From NCBI GenBank assembly GCA_947464955.1, contig CANHZI010000034.1, forward strand, positions 1-32,672: 32,672 nt of DNA, written 5' to 3'. Position 1 is the stretch's first letter. Each line of letters begins with the position of its first letter. Under the pieces are notes generated by a model. It had not been told where the DNA came from, did not search any database, and worked only from the letters and a program-made list of their open reading frames with translations. Shown piece by piece: positions 25,291 to 32,672 of this stretch. Origin of the DNA: Oxalobacteraceae bacterium. GTDB lineage: Bacteria; Pseudomonadota; Gammaproteobacteria; Burkholderiales; Burkholderiaceae_D. A program made the position numbers and the translations under genes.

Positions 25291-25510
25291 ATTCCTTATT
25301 GTCGTTAAGGATTTGTGTTCGTTTTGCCTCAGATTCAGCCAAGATTTTGCGCTTGCGGGCAGAGGAACTGAGGATGTACAACACTAAGGATAAGGGAATG
25401 ATGCAGTAGAAAATAAAAGTCATTACGCCCGCAATGAAGGAAGATTCGGTAATCGCCATCATAAGTACGACAAAAATCCAAGCGATTGCGATAAGATACA
25501 GAAAAGGCAT
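25268..25510 (-). CDS. Small two-helix membrane protein of unknown function
   Basis: This 80-residue protein has two hydrophobic helices (about 4-22 and 28-48) followed by a charged, mostly basic tail (SARKRKILAESEAKRTQIL). Its shape and opening resemble uncharacterised small proteins next to pgeF in Burkholderiales, which I recall only in general terms. The ATG at 25510 is preceded by CTGGAG at proper spacing. Its 3' end overlaps pgeF in the antisense direction by 23 bp. I assign no function. Confidence 0.7.
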   Translation of the reverse strand: MPFLYLIAIAWIFVVLMMAITESSFIAGVMTFIFYCIIPLSLVLYILSSSARKRKILAESEAKRTQILNDNKESTHAKSE

Positions 25511-25645
25511 ATTGCTCCAGTGAATTGCAAGGCGACCTAAGCGTCCATTGATCTAAATTGAATTGCGTTTAGGCATTGTAGTCGACAATAAATCTAAAGA
25601 TGTAATTTTAACTTAGTGTAGGTAAACCTTAAACGGGAAATGCAG

Positions 25646-27370
25646 ATGAGTGACAACCCTCAAACCATGATGATGAATTGGATGCAGCAATGGATGAAGC
25701 AAAATCCTATGCAAGATTGGATTAAGCAGGACCCTCAAAACTTGTTTGGCGCCGATTCTTCGATGCTTAAAACATTGAAAGACTTTGGCGCAGAGATTGA
25801 CCCAACCGTTTTAACCCGACTGCAGTCAGAATATTTCGTTGAATTGGGCAATTTGTGGAAGGTTTTTTTATCCTCCAAGCTACCTGAATTTGATGATCGT
25901 CGTTTTTCTGCAGCGGACTGGCATAAGCAGACTATGCACGCCTACAATGTCGCGATTTATTTACTCAACGCGCGGTTTTTAGGTCTTTTGACAGAGGCTG
26001 TTCAAGCTCCAGAAAAGAAGAAACAGAAGATTCGGTTCGCTGTGCAGCAAATGGTGGACGCCATGTCACCAGCGAACTTCCTCGCAACCAATCCTGAAGC
26101 CCAAGCAAAAGTGATCGAAACCGGCGGAGAAAGCCTACGTCAGGGTATGAGTTTGATGCTTGAGGATATTCAAAAAGGCCGAATTTCCTTAACCGACGAG
26201 TCTGCTTTTGAAGTTGGACAAAATGTCGCGACCACTGAAGGTAGCGTTGTCTTTGAAAACAGATTATTTCAGCTGATTCAGTACACGCCATTGACCAAAA
26301 CGGTGCATCAGACCCCATTGCTGATGGTGCCACCCTGTATCAATAAATTCTACATTCTTGATCTTCAGCCTGAAAATTCCCTAGTGCGCTATGCAGTCGA
26401 ACAAGGGCATACCGTATTTTTGGTTTCTTGGGCTAACCCAGATCAATCGATGGCGAATGTGACTTGGGATGATTACATCGAAGAAGGTGCGATTACCGCA
26501 ATCGAGACTGTCCAAGCAATTACAAAACAAGACAAAATTAATACTTTTGGCTTCTGTGTCGGTGGAACCATCGTTTCAACTGCATTATCTGTCTTGGCCG
26601 ATCGTGGCGTTCATCCAGCAGCTAGCTTGACTCTCTTGACCACTTTGCTGGATTTCTCGAATACAGGTGTGTTAGACGTCTTTGTCGATGAAATGCAAGT
26701 AAGTTTGCGTGAACAGACTATCGGACAAGGTGGATTGCTGCCAGCACGTGATTTGGCGAGCACGTTTTCAAGCCTACGTCCAAATGACCTAGTTTGGAAT
26801 TATGTTCAATCAAATTATCTCAAAGGTCAGAAGCCGCCCGCATTTGATCTCTTGTACTGGAATTCTGATAGCACTAATTTACCCGGTCCTATGTTCTGCT
26901 GGTATTTGCGCAACACCTATTTAGAGAATAGTTTACGTGTCCCTGGAAAACTGAAAGTGGCTGGTAGCGCAGTTGATTTAGGAAAAATCGATGCGCCGGT
27001 ATTCATCTACGGTTCACGCGAAGACCACATCGTGCCGTGGCAAGCCGCATTTGCCTCGACGAGCATCTTGAATCCGAAGAAAAAGTCCCGCAATCGCTTT
27101 ATCCTTGGGGCCTCTGGGCACATAGCTGGGGTGATTAATCCTGCTTCCAAGAACAAGCGAAATTACTGGATCAACGACAAGATTCCAAGCGATCCGCAAG
27201 CGTGGTTCGATGGCGCAACCGAATGTCCGGGTAGCTGGTGGCCAGAATGGGCAGATTTTTTATCGGAACATGGTGGAAAAATGGTAAAAGCACCTATCAA
27301 AGCGGGTGCAGTAGGGTATAGTGAGATTGAATCCGCTCCGGGTCGATATGTGAAAGTTCGTGCAGACTAA
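25646..27370 (+). CDS. phaC: Class I poly(3-hydroxyalkanoate) synthase
   Basis: PhaC polymerises hydroxyacyl-CoA into PHB granules. From the ATG at 25646 the protein has 574 residues, a normal class I length. It has an N-terminal helical region and an alpha/beta hydrolase core with the lipase-like box GFCVGG (Cys304). Asp460 in SREDHIVPW and His492 in GASGHIAG complete the catalytic triad, and PPCINKFYILDLQPENS and CWYLRNTYLEN are typical. An ATG at 25640 is also possible, but CGGGAA is better spaced for 25646. phaB follows 41 bp later and phaR after that, as in Cupriavidus-type clusters, though phaA is absent here. Confidence 0.96.
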   Translation: MSDNPQTMMMNWMQQWMKQNPMQDWIKQDPQNLFGADSSMLKTLKDFGAEIDPTVLTRLQSEYFVELGNLWKVFLSSKLPEFDDRRFSAADWHKQTMHAYNVAIYLLNARFLGLLTEAVQAPEKKKQKIRFAVQQMVDAMSPANFLATNPEAQAKVIETGGESLRQGMSLMLEDIQKGRISLTDESAFEVGQNVATTEGSVVFENRLFQLIQYTPLTKTVHQTPLLMVPPCINKFYILDLQPENSLVRYAVEQGHTVFLVSWANPDQSMANVTWDDYIEEGAITAIETVQAITKQDKINTFGFCVGGTIVSTALSVLADRGVHPAASLTLLTTLLDFSNTGVLDVFVDEMQVSLREQTIGQGGLLPARDLASTFSSLRPNDLVWNYVQSNYLKGQKPPAFDLLYWNSDSTNLPGPMFCWYLRNTYLENSLRVPGKLKVAGSAVDLGKIDAPVFIYGSREDHIVPWQAAFASTSILNPKKKSRNRFILGASGHIAGVINPASKNKRNYWINDKIPSDPQAWFDGATECPGSWWPEWADFLSEHGGKMVKAPIKAGAVGYSEIESAPGRYVKVRAD

Positions 27371-27411
27371 GTTAGCAGTAAGTAGTACATCTTAATAAAT
27401 GGAGATTATGT

Positions 27412-28152
27412 ATGTCAAAGCGCATTGCTTATGTAACTGGTGGTATGGGTGGTATTGGAACTCCGATTTGCAAACGTTTGTGCAAAGACGGTTATACCGT
27501 TGTTGCAGGTTGTGGTCCAAATTCACCACGTAAAGACAAGTGGCTCGCTGATATGCGCGCTGAAGGCTATGACGTGCATGCGTCGGAAGGCAATGTGTCA
27601 GATTGGGAATCCACTCGTGCGGCTTTTGAAAAAGTACGTAACGAGATCGGTGAAGTCGACGTCTTGGTCAACAATGCCGGGATTACCCGTGACGGTCAGT
27701 TCCGCAAAATGAGCAAGGCAGATTGGGATGCAGTTATTGATACCAATTTGAATTCTTTGTTTAACGTCACCAAACAGGTTATTGACGGCATGGTTGAACG
27801 TGGTTGGGGCCGCATTATCAATATTTCCTCAGTGAATGGTCAAAAAGGTCAATTTGGACAAACAAACTACTCGACCGCTAAAGCAGGTATTCACGGTTTC
27901 TCAATGGCCTTAGCACAGGAAGTCGCTACAAAAGGAGTGACAGTCAATACCGTTTCTCCGGGTTATGTCGGCACCGATATGGTGCGTGCGATTCGCCCAG
28001 ATGTTCTGGAGAAAATCGTTGCAGGTATTCCTGTTAAACGTTTGGCTGAGCCTGAAGAAATTGCGTCTATCGTTGCTTGGATTGCGTCGGAAGAGGGTGG
28101 TTATGCAACAGGATCTGACTTCTCAATCAATGGTGGCTTGCACATGGGTTGA
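27412..28152 (+). CDS. phaB: Acetoacetyl-CoA reductase
   Basis: PhaB reduces acetoacetyl-CoA to (R)-3-hydroxybutyryl-CoA with NADPH, supplying monomer to PhaC. The 246-residue short-chain dehydrogenase has the cofactor loop TGGMGGIG (about 9-16), NNAG (about 87-90), catalytic Ser in NISSVNG, the YSTAK motif (Tyr and Lys), and the C-terminal SINGGLHMG typical of PhaB. GGAG 7 bp before the ATG is a good ribosome-binding site. A beta-ketothiolase gene is not in this window, so that step must come from elsewhere. Confidence 0.96.
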   Translation: MSKRIAYVTGGMGGIGTPICKRLCKDGYTVVAGCGPNSPRKDKWLADMRAEGYDVHASEGNVSDWESTRAAFEKVRNEIGEVDVLVNNAGITRDGQFRKMSKADWDAVIDTNLNSLFNVTKQVIDGMVERGWGRIINISSVNGQKGQFGQTNYSTAKAGIHGFSMALAQEVATKGVTVNTVSPGYVGTDMVRAIRPDVLEKIVAGIPVKRLAEPEEIASIVAWIASEEGGYATGSDFSINGGLHMG

Positions 28153-28221
28153 TTTCGCATTTGCGAAATTGAACTAAAATCTGCTTTCGTACCTAAGTAG
28201 GTGGACTTGGTTCCACCTACT
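28152..28221 (+). other. Two tandem hairpins after phaB
   Basis: ATTTCGC/GCGAAAT (28152-28158 and 28163-28169) begins at the phaB stop codon. A second, perfect 10-bp stem follows: AGTAGGTGGA (28196-28205) and TCCACCTACT (28212-28221) with a 6-nt loop. Neither has a T-run, so they are more likely mRNA stabilisers or partial terminators that separate phaB from phaR expression. Confidence 0.5.
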
Positions 28222-28245
28222 ACAAGAAGCAGTCGAGAAAAGGTG

Positions 28246-28257
28246 TTAAGATCTTAA
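28246..28257. promoter_or_regulatory. Perfect 12-bp palindrome upstream of phaR
   Basis: TTAAGATCTTAA is a perfect palindrome lying 57 bp before the phaR ATG. PhaR-type regulators repress their own gene and phasin genes, so it is a candidate operator, but it does not match a PhaR site I know well. Confidence 0.3.
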
Positions 28258-28314
28258 TCGACAAGCACTTTGCAAATTGTTTCTGGATTAATGTCGTTTT
28301 ACTACGAGAATTCG

Positions 28315-28866
28315 ATGAATAGCACAAAAAAAGTAAGCAAGCATTTGATTAAGAAATATCCAAATCGTCGCTTATACGATACCCAAACCAGCAGCTATAT
28401 TACGCTTGCTGACGTGAAGCAGTTTGTGATGGAGAACGATGACTTCGCCGTGGTCGATGCAAAGACCGGTGAGGATCTGACTCGCAGTATTTTGTTGCAA
28501 ATTATTTTGGAAGCCGAAGCCGGTGGCGCACCAATGTTCTCGAGCGTCGCTTTAGCGCAAATCATCCGTTATTATGGCCACGCCATGCAAGGCATGATGG
28601 GTTCCTATCTCGAAAAGAATATCCAAGCATTTATCGATATTCAAAATAAGCTCACTGAGGGGGCGAATGGCGGGTTCGATGGCAAAGCATTTAGCCCTGA
28701 AATGTGGACACAGTTTATGAATGTTCAGGGTCCGATGATGCAAGGCATGATGGGGAATTACATCGATCAAAGTAAAAATTTGTTTGTGCAAATGCAAGAA
28801 CAAATGCAAAGTCAGTCTAAGAATATGTTTGGTTTCCCTTTCCCTGCGGAAGAGAAAAAGAAATAA
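28315..28866 (+). CDS. phaR: PHB synthesis repressor PhaR
   Basis: PhaR binds DNA and PHB; it represses phasin and its own gene until polymer titrates it away. From the ATG at 28315 the protein has 183 residues. The N-terminal DNA-binding domain KKYPNRRLYDTQTSSYITLADVKQFV is strongly conserved, followed by the PHB-accumulation regulatory segment (LTRSILLQIILEAEAGG) and a Met/Gln-rich C-terminus (MQEQMQSQSKNMFGFPF). The 28315 start aligns with known PhaR N-termini; ATG at 28291 or TTG at 28270 would add unconserved residues. It is separated from phaB by hairpins, so it may have its own promoter. Confidence 0.94.
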   Translation: MNSTKKVSKHLIKKYPNRRLYDTQTSSYITLADVKQFVMENDDFAVVDAKTGEDLTRSILLQIILEAEAGGAPMFSSVALAQIIRYYGHAMQGMMGSYLEKNIQAFIDIQNKLTEGANGGFDGKAFSPEMWTQFMNVQGPMMQGMMGNYIDQSKNLFVQMQEQMQSQSKNMFGFPFPAEEKKK

Positions 28867-28884
28867 ATCAGTATTGAACAGTTT

Positions 28885-28905
28885 GGTTCCTATTCTTTGG
28901 GAACC
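28885..28905 (+). terminator. Weak hairpin after phaR
   Basis: GGTTCC (28885-28890) and GGAACC (28900-28905) pair around a 9-nt loop, 18 bp after the phaR stop. There is no T-run, and the right arm overlaps the possible rimO -35, so it may be a partial terminator. Confidence 0.35.
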
Positions 28906-28924
28906 TAGAGAGAAAGGGTACAAT
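28898..28924 (+). promoter_or_regulatory. Candidate promoter of rimO
   Basis: TACAAT (28919-28924) is a good -10; TTGGGA (28898-28903) is a possible -35 but the spacing is 15 bp, shorter than ideal. Transcription would start near 28931, giving a leader of about 23 nt. Confidence 0.35.
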
Positions 28925-28953
28925 AGCGCATTGCTTTGTATCCTTTTTTTATT

Positions 28954-30342
28954 ATGTCCATCGAAAACTCGAATTCCCCACTCAATATTGGCCAACCAGC
29001 GCCGAAAGTTGGTTTTGTCTCGCTTGGTTGTCCCAAAGCCTTGGTCGACTCCGAGCAAATCTTGACGCAGCTCAGAGCCGAGGGTTATGAGACAGCAAAA
29101 TCATATGATGGTGCAGATCTCGTGGTTGTTAATACTTGCGGCTTCATCGATGCCGCAGTCCAAGAGTCACTTGATGCGATTGCCGAGGCGCTCAACGAAA
29201 ACGGTAAAGTGATCGTAACGGGATGCTTAGGCGCTAAAAAAGATGCGAACGGCAACGACTTGATTACCAGCATTCATCCAAAGGTGCTGGCAGTGACTGG
29301 GCCTCATGCTGTGACTGAAGTGATGAGCGCGGTACACGAACATCTACCAAAACCTCATGAGCCATTTATTGATTTAGTGCCAGCGCAAGGTGTAAAGCTC
29401 ACACCAAAGCATTTCGCTTATCTGAAAATTTCGGAAGGCTGTAACCATCGCTGTAGTTTCTGCATCATTCCATCGATGCGTGGAGATTTGGTCTCACGCC
29501 CAATCGGTGATGTCTTGCAAGAAGCGGAGAACCTATTTAAAGCGGGCGTCAAAGAGTTGCTCGTGATTTCCCAAGATACGAGCGCTTATGGTGTCGATAT
29601 TAAATTCCGCACCGGTTTTCATGATGGCAAGCCCATCAAAACACACATGACACAGCTGGTCGAAGCCTTGGGCGAGATGGCTAAGCGCTACGATGCATGG
29701 GTGCGTCTGCATTATGTTTATCCTTATCCGCATGTCGATCAAATCATTCCATTCATGAATAATGGGCATGTGTTGCCGTATTTGGATGTGCCGTTGCAAC
29801 ATGCGCATCCAGATGTGCTAAAACGCATGAAGCGTCCGGCAAGCGGTGAGAAGAATATTGAACGTATCAAAGCTTGGCGCGAAATGTGCCCTGAGATCAC
29901 CATACGCTCAACCTTTATTGCTGGCTTTCCGGGGGAAACTGAGGAAGAGTTTGAATATCTCTTGGATTTCTTAAAAGAAGCGCAGATCGATCGTTTGGGT
30001 TGTTTTGCCTACTCACCGGTCGAAGGCGCGACTGCCAATGAAATTGAAGGTCAATTGCCCGATGATGTACGTGAGGATCGTCGTCGTCGCGTGATGGAGC
30101 TGCAAGAAGAAATTTCTAAGCAACGCCTGCAAGCAAAAATTGGCAAGACAGTGCGTGTTTTGATCGATAGTATTGATCGTAGTGGTGGGGTAGGGCGCAC
30201 TTCGGCCGATGCTCCCGAAATCGATGGTGTTGTCTATGTCAAACCACCGTATGAGCCGCATCGCAAATTGAAGGTCGGTGAATTTATCGATGTCACTATC
30301 ACTGCAGCAGATTCCCATGATTTGTGGGGCGATGCAGTATAA
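28954..30342 (+). CDS. rimO: Ribosomal protein uS12 methylthiotransferase
   Basis: RimO adds a methylthio group to Asp88 of ribosomal protein S12. From the ATG at 28954 it has 462 residues. The UPF0004 domain carries cluster ligands C26, C62 and C91 (GCPK, NTCGF, TGCLG), and the radical SAM domain carries CNHRCSFC (C163, C167, C170). A C-terminal TRAM domain covers about 395-462. [10 protein letters not shown] and [14 protein letters not shown] (about 325-355) are typical of RimO rather than MiaB. No Shine-Dalgarno sequence is visible before the ATG (the leader is T-rich). A TTG start at 28936 is unlikely. It ends at a strong terminator. Confidence 0.96.
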   Translation: MSIENSNSPLNIGQPAPKVGFVSLGCPKALVDSEQILTQLRAEGYETAKSYDGADLVVVNTCGFIDAAVQESLDAIAEALNENGKVIVTGCLGAKKDANGNDLITSIHPKVLAVTGPHAVTEVMSAVHEHLPKPHEPFIDLVPAQGVKLTPKHFAYLKISEGCNHRCSFCIIPSMRGDLVSRPIGDVLQEAENLFKAGVKELLVISQDTSAYGVDIKFRTGFHDGKPIKTHMTQLVEALGEMAKRYDAWVRLHYVYPYPHVDQIIPFMNNGHVLPYLDVPLQHAHPDVLKRMKRPASGEKNIERIKAWREMCPEITIRSTFIAGFPGETEEEFEYLLDFLKEAQIDRLGCFAYSPVEGATANEIEGQLPDDVREDRRRRVMELQEEISKQRLQAKIGKTVRVLIDSIDRSGGVGRTSADAPEIDGVVYVKPPYEPHRKLKVGEFIDVTITAADSHDLWGDAV

Positions 30343-30360
30343 ACTTGTCTGAAACAGAGA

Positions 30361-30383
30361 AAGGGGCCAAGTGCCCCTTTTTT
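30361..30383 (+). terminator. Rho-independent terminator of rimO
   Basis: AAGGGGC (30361-30367) and GCCCCTT (30373-30379) pair around CAAGT and are followed by a T6 run. It lies 18 bp after the rimO stop. Confidence 0.92.
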
Positions 30384-30409
30384 GTCTTGAAAATTTGAAA
30401 GTGTTTTTG

Positions 30410-31588
30410 ATGAAAAAGCGAAATCAAGGCCCTAACACCTCTTTAGTTCACCCCGAGTTTAAAGCACCGGATGGTTTCTCGGCCTTCCCAACGGCAATTC
30501 ATCATGCTTCCACCGTGTTGTTTAAGGATGTGGCAAGCATGCGTTCGCGTAGTTGGCACAATAAGTCAGCCTACACCTACGGTTTGCACGGAACACCGAC
30601 GAGCTTCACACTAGAAGGGCAGTTGGCGGCGATCGAAGGTGGGCAGCATTGTGTGCTGGCACCGAGTGGATTGGCTGCCATTACTTTAGTGAGCATGACA
30701 TTCTTGCGCAGTGGTGACGACGTATTGATTCCGGATAATGCCTATGGGCCGAACAAGGAGCTTGGCGAATGGCTTAAACAAAGTTTCGGTATTAGCGTTC
30801 GATATTACGCGCCGATGGTCGGCGCTGGAATTTCAGAATTAATTCAGACCAATACCAAGTTGATTTGGGTTGAAGCACCGGGTTCAGTATCGATGGAGGT
30901 ACCCGATCTTCGTGCGATTTGTGAGGCTGCACATGCGAAAAATGTGGTGGTCGCACTCGACAATACCTGGTCTGCAGGCATCGCGCTGAAACCCTTTGAA
31001 TTTGGCGTCGATGTTTCTATGCAGGCGCTAACGAAGTATCAAAGCGGTGGTTCGGATGTCTTGATGGGGGCGGTGATCACGCGTGACACGGAGTTGAATA
31101 ATCGCATACTGACAACTCATATGCGTCTCGGCTTAGGTGTAGGCATGGATGATGTCTACCTCGTATTACGCGGCTTGCAGACAATGAAATTGCGTTTCGA
31201 TGCGCATGATAGCAGCGCGAGGAAAATCGCCGCATGGCTCAAGCAAAGACCAGAGATTAGCAAGGTCTTGCATCCTGCATGGGAAGATTGCCCTGGGCAC
31301 GAATTTTGGAAACGCGATTTTACTGGTGCGGGTGGTTTGTTCTCTGTAATTTTTTCTGAAGACATTCCAGAAGCAATGACCGATCGTTTCGTCAACAGCC
31401 TAGAGCTTTTCAAGATTGGCTTTAGTTGGGGCGGCACACACAGCTTATGTGTGCCGTATCGCATCGAAAAGATGCGTGAAAATTGGAGCCAAAAGGGCAT
31501 CTTAGTACGCTTCAATATTGGCTTAGAGGATACCGACGACTTGATCGCAGATATCGAGCAAGCACTCACAAAAATGCGCGAAGCTTGA
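30410..31588 (+). CDS. metC: Cystathionine beta-lyase (PLP-dependent)
   Basis: MetC-type lyases cleave cystathionine to homocysteine, pyruvate and ammonia in methionine synthesis. From the ATG at 30410 the protein has 392 residues. It is a Cys/Met-metabolism PLP enzyme with YTYGLHGTPT (phosphate contact), APSGLAAI, VEAPGS, DNTW (Asp184 contacts the PLP ring nitrogen) and the PLP lysine K209 in LTKYQSGGSDVLMGA. FKIGFSWGGTHSL near the C-terminus is typical of beta-lyases. A GTG at 30371 would start inside the rimO terminator and is rejected. It might instead act on another sulfur amino acid; family members are hard to separate by eye. Confidence 0.88.
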   Translation: MKKRNQGPNTSLVHPEFKAPDGFSAFPTAIHHASTVLFKDVASMRSRSWHNKSAYTYGLHGTPTSFTLEGQLAAIEGGQHCVLAPSGLAAITLVSMTFLRSGDDVLIPDNAYGPNKELGEWLKQSFGISVRYYAPMVGAGISELIQTNTKLIWVEAPGSVSMEVPDLRAICEAAHAKNVVVALDNTWSAGIALKPFEFGVDVSMQALTKYQSGGSDVLMGAVITRDTELNNRILTTHMRLGLGVGMDDVYLVLRGLQTMKLRFDAHDSSARKIAAWLKQRPEISKVLHPAWEDCPGHEFWKRDFTGAGGLFSVIFSEDIPEAMTDRFVNSLELFKIGFSWGGTHSLCVPYRIEKMRENWSQKGILVRFNIGLEDTDDLIADIEQALTKMREA

Positions 31589-31618
31589 TTTGGCGTTCAT
31601 GCGAAGAAAGAGGATGGA

Positions 31619-32098
31619 ATGAGTTTAGTGATACGAAATGCGGTGCCAGCGGATGCTGCGATTATTCATGGTTTTATTGTTGAGCTCGCAGTGTATGAAA
31701 AAGCCGAGCACGAAGTTAAAGCGTCAATTGCCGATATCGAGCGTAGTATTTTTGAAGCTGGCTCGCCAGTAAAAGCTTTTATCTGTTTAAAAGACGAAGT
31801 GCCGATTGGCTTCGCTGTGTACTTCTACAATTATTCGACTTGGCAGGGAAGAAAAGGTATGTATTTGGAAGACCTTTACATCTCTCCCAAACACCGTGGA
31901 GGTGGTGCAGGAAAATTCTTGCTACGCCATCTGGCGCAAATCGCGGTCGCTGAAGGTTGTGGTCGTTTCGAATGGAGTGTGCTCGACTGGAATCAACCAG
32001 CGATCGACTTTTACCATGCAGTGGGCGCGAAGCCACAGTCGGAATGGATCAAATATCGACTAGCTGGTGAGGACCTAACAAATTTTGCAAATTCCTAA
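31619..32098 (+). CDS. GNAT-family N-acetyltransferase, diamine acetyltransferase-like
   Basis: This 159-residue protein has the GNAT fold with the acetyl-CoA loop HRGGGAG (92-98). The YLEDLYISP segment (about 82-90) and the preceding STWQGRKG resemble the spermidine/spermine (SSAT) branch of GNATs. The C-terminal WNQPAIDFYHAVGA is the usual motif B. It would acetylate a small amine or amino group, but the substrate is not certain. AGAGGATGG before the ATG is a good ribosome-binding site. It lies 30 bp after the cystathionine beta-lyase and ends at a terminator. Confidence 0.9.
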   Translation: MSLVIRNAVPADAAIIHGFIVELAVYEKAEHEVKASIADIERSIFEAGSPVKAFICLKDEVPIGFAVYFYNYSTWQGRKGMYLEDLYISPKHRGGGAGKFLLRHLAQIAVAEGCGRFEWSVLDWNQPAIDFYHAVGAKPQSEWIKYRLAGEDLTNFANS

Positions 32099-32116
32099 GT
32101 TCTGAATTTGATAAGC

Positions 32117-32150
32117 AAAAAAGGCTGAAATTTACATTGCAGCCTTTTTT
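32117..32150. terminator. Rho-independent terminator after the GNAT gene
   Basis: AAAAAAGGCTG (32117-32127) and CAGCCTTTTTT (32140-32150) pair around a 12-nt loop, with T-runs in both orientations. It ends 9 bp before the insertion sequence. Confidence 0.85.
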
Positions 32151-32211
32151 ATTGATCATGACCCATCCTGAAATAGATTGACAGTTTTCTTTGTGATCGA
32201 AAGGAGCGTCA

Positions 32212-32610
32212 ATGAAATCAGCAGAGCGTAGGAGTCAAAGAGATTACACCTTAGCCTTTAAATTGTCGGTTGTTAGTCAGGTGGAAAAAGGCGACATGAC
32301 CTATAAGCAAGCCCAAACGCGATATGGGATACAGGGTCGATCCACTGTTTTAGTTTGGTTACGCAAACATGGTACGCAAGATTGGCATAATATGGGTTTA
32401 AGAAAAAATCTCAATTTAGCCATGTCCCAAGAACCCTTACCACTGACGCCTGAACAACGGATTAAAGAACTTGAAAAGCAACTCAAGATTGCCAACGAAA
32501 AAGCGCAGCTATTTGAAGCCATCGTGAATGTTATTCGAGATGACTTTGGGATCGCCATTCCAAAAAAGCATTTAGGCAAGTCCTTGAGCACAAAAAAACG
32601 CCTCAAATAA
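32212..32610 (+). CDS. IS3-family transposase OrfA
   Basis: This 132-residue DNA-binding subunit has a helix-turn-helix in residues about 10-55 (YTLAFKLSVVSQVEKGDMTYKQAQTRYGI and STVLVWLRKHG). A leucine-zipper-like coiled coil follows (about 84-110, RIKELEKQLKIANEKAQLFEAIVNVI) and probably mediates multimerisation with OrfAB. GAAAGGAGCG before the ATG is a good ribosome-binding site. The end contains an A7 run and a stop codon, fitting the frameshift used by IS3 elements to make OrfAB. Confidence 0.93.
   Translation: MKSAERRSQRDYTLAFKLSVVSQVEKGDMTYKQAQTRYGIQGRSTVLVWLRKHGTQDWHNMGLRKNLNLAMSQEPLPLTPEQRIKELEKQLKIANEKAQLFEAIVNVIRDDFGIAIPKKHLGKSLSTKKRLK
32592..32598 (+). promoter_or_regulatory. 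Candidate -1 programmed frameshift site (A7)
   Basis: Seven A residues sit in frame as ACA AAA AAA CGC near the end of orfA. A -1 shift on AAA AAA continues into the orfB frame (TPQISISKACHYFGW) and avoids the orfA stop at 32608-32610. This is the standard way IS3 elements produce the OrfAB transposase. Confidence 0.7.
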
Positions 32611-32672
32611 GCATTAGCAAGGCTTGCCATTATTTTGGTTGGACACGTCAGGCATATTATCAACAAATTGAA
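32598..32672 (+). CDS. IS3-family transposase OrfB, N-terminal fragment
   Basis: Twenty-five codons are visible in the frame -1 relative to orfA, reading ISISKACHYFGWTRQAYYQQIE, the usual start of IS3-family OrfB before the DDE integrase core. No independent ATG is seen, in line with expression as an OrfAB fusion by frameshifting. The catalytic core is outside the window, so activity cannot be judged. Confidence 0.85.

Larger units (their letters stand above)
32159..32672 (+). mobile_element. IS3-family insertion sequence, left part only
   Basis: The putative left inverted repeat starts TGACCCATCCTGAAATAG at 32159, beginning with TG as in IS3-type ends. It is followed 53 bp later by orfA and the first codons of orfB. 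The right end, second inverted repeat and target duplication lie outside the window, so the exact boundary and intactness are unknown. Confidence 0.8.

Noticed and set aside
28552-29058. 168-residue minus-strand open frame over phaR and rimO
   Set aside because: It spans two strongly supported genes and their intergenic region, with no family signature.
30371-30409. N-terminal extension of the cystathionine beta-lyase from a GTG
   Set aside because: The extension would begin within the rimO terminator hairpin, and the residues do not fit the family start.

Overview
This window looks like an ordinary chromosomal segment from a moderate-GC betaproteobacterium, most likely Burkholderiales. The Oxalobacteraceae (for example Undibacterium-like genomes) are my best guess, but this is inference from gene content only. 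The main clues are the bamD / rluD-pgeF / phaC-phaB-phaR order, mfd-serB divergent from ispD-ispF, the msrB-yciB-bolA-parvulin string, and a DUF2863-type protein. Genes are dense on both strands. No gap between genes exceeds about 265 bp, and I see no tRNA, rRNA or CRISPR array.

Layout. Positions 1-1414 (+) hold the 3' part of an M14 zinc carboxypeptidase and a CYTH-domain protein, closed by a bidirectional terminator. Positions 1497-3505 (-) hold a DUF2863-type protein and a YfcG-like glutathione transferase. Positions 3638-8348 (+) form the most unusual block: a BlaI/MecI-type repressor, two tandem paralogous M56 (BlaR1-type) membrane proteases carrying one and two TonB-type C-terminal domains, and a secreted SIMPL-domain protein. 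The block is preceded by a candidate operator array with an exact 14-bp period. Positions 8411-12709 (-) are serB and mfd. Positions 12973-14544 (+) are ispD, ispF and a DUF4404-type small protein. Positions 14627-18336 (-) are a periplasmic parvulin, bolA, yciB, msrB and selO. Positions 18486-21050 (-) are cheA and cheZ with a possible flagellar sigma-28 promoter. Then come a lone PIN-domain gene (-), yaaA (+), bamD (-), rluD-pgeF (+), a small two-helix membrane protein (-), phaC-phaB-phaR (+), rimO, a cystathionine beta-lyase and a GNAT acetyltransferase (+). The window ends inside an IS3-family insertion sequence whose left end, orfA, frameshift site and first orfB codons are visible.

How the genes work together. 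Most are housekeeping: isoprenoid precursor synthesis (ispD, ispF), transcription-coupled repair (mfd), serine synthesis (serB), outer-membrane assembly (bamD), rRNA and ribosomal protein modification (rluD, rimO), peptidoglycan fidelity (pgeF), PHB storage (phaC, phaB, phaR), redox and oxidative stress handling (yfcG, msrB, selO, yaaA), and chemotaxis (cheZ, cheA). The best candidate for an under-described system is the BlaI / M56-TonB / M56-TonB-TonB / SIMPL operon. It has the layout of a BlaR1-BlaI signalling module, but the beta-lactam sensor domain is replaced by cysteine-containing TonB-like periplasmic domains.
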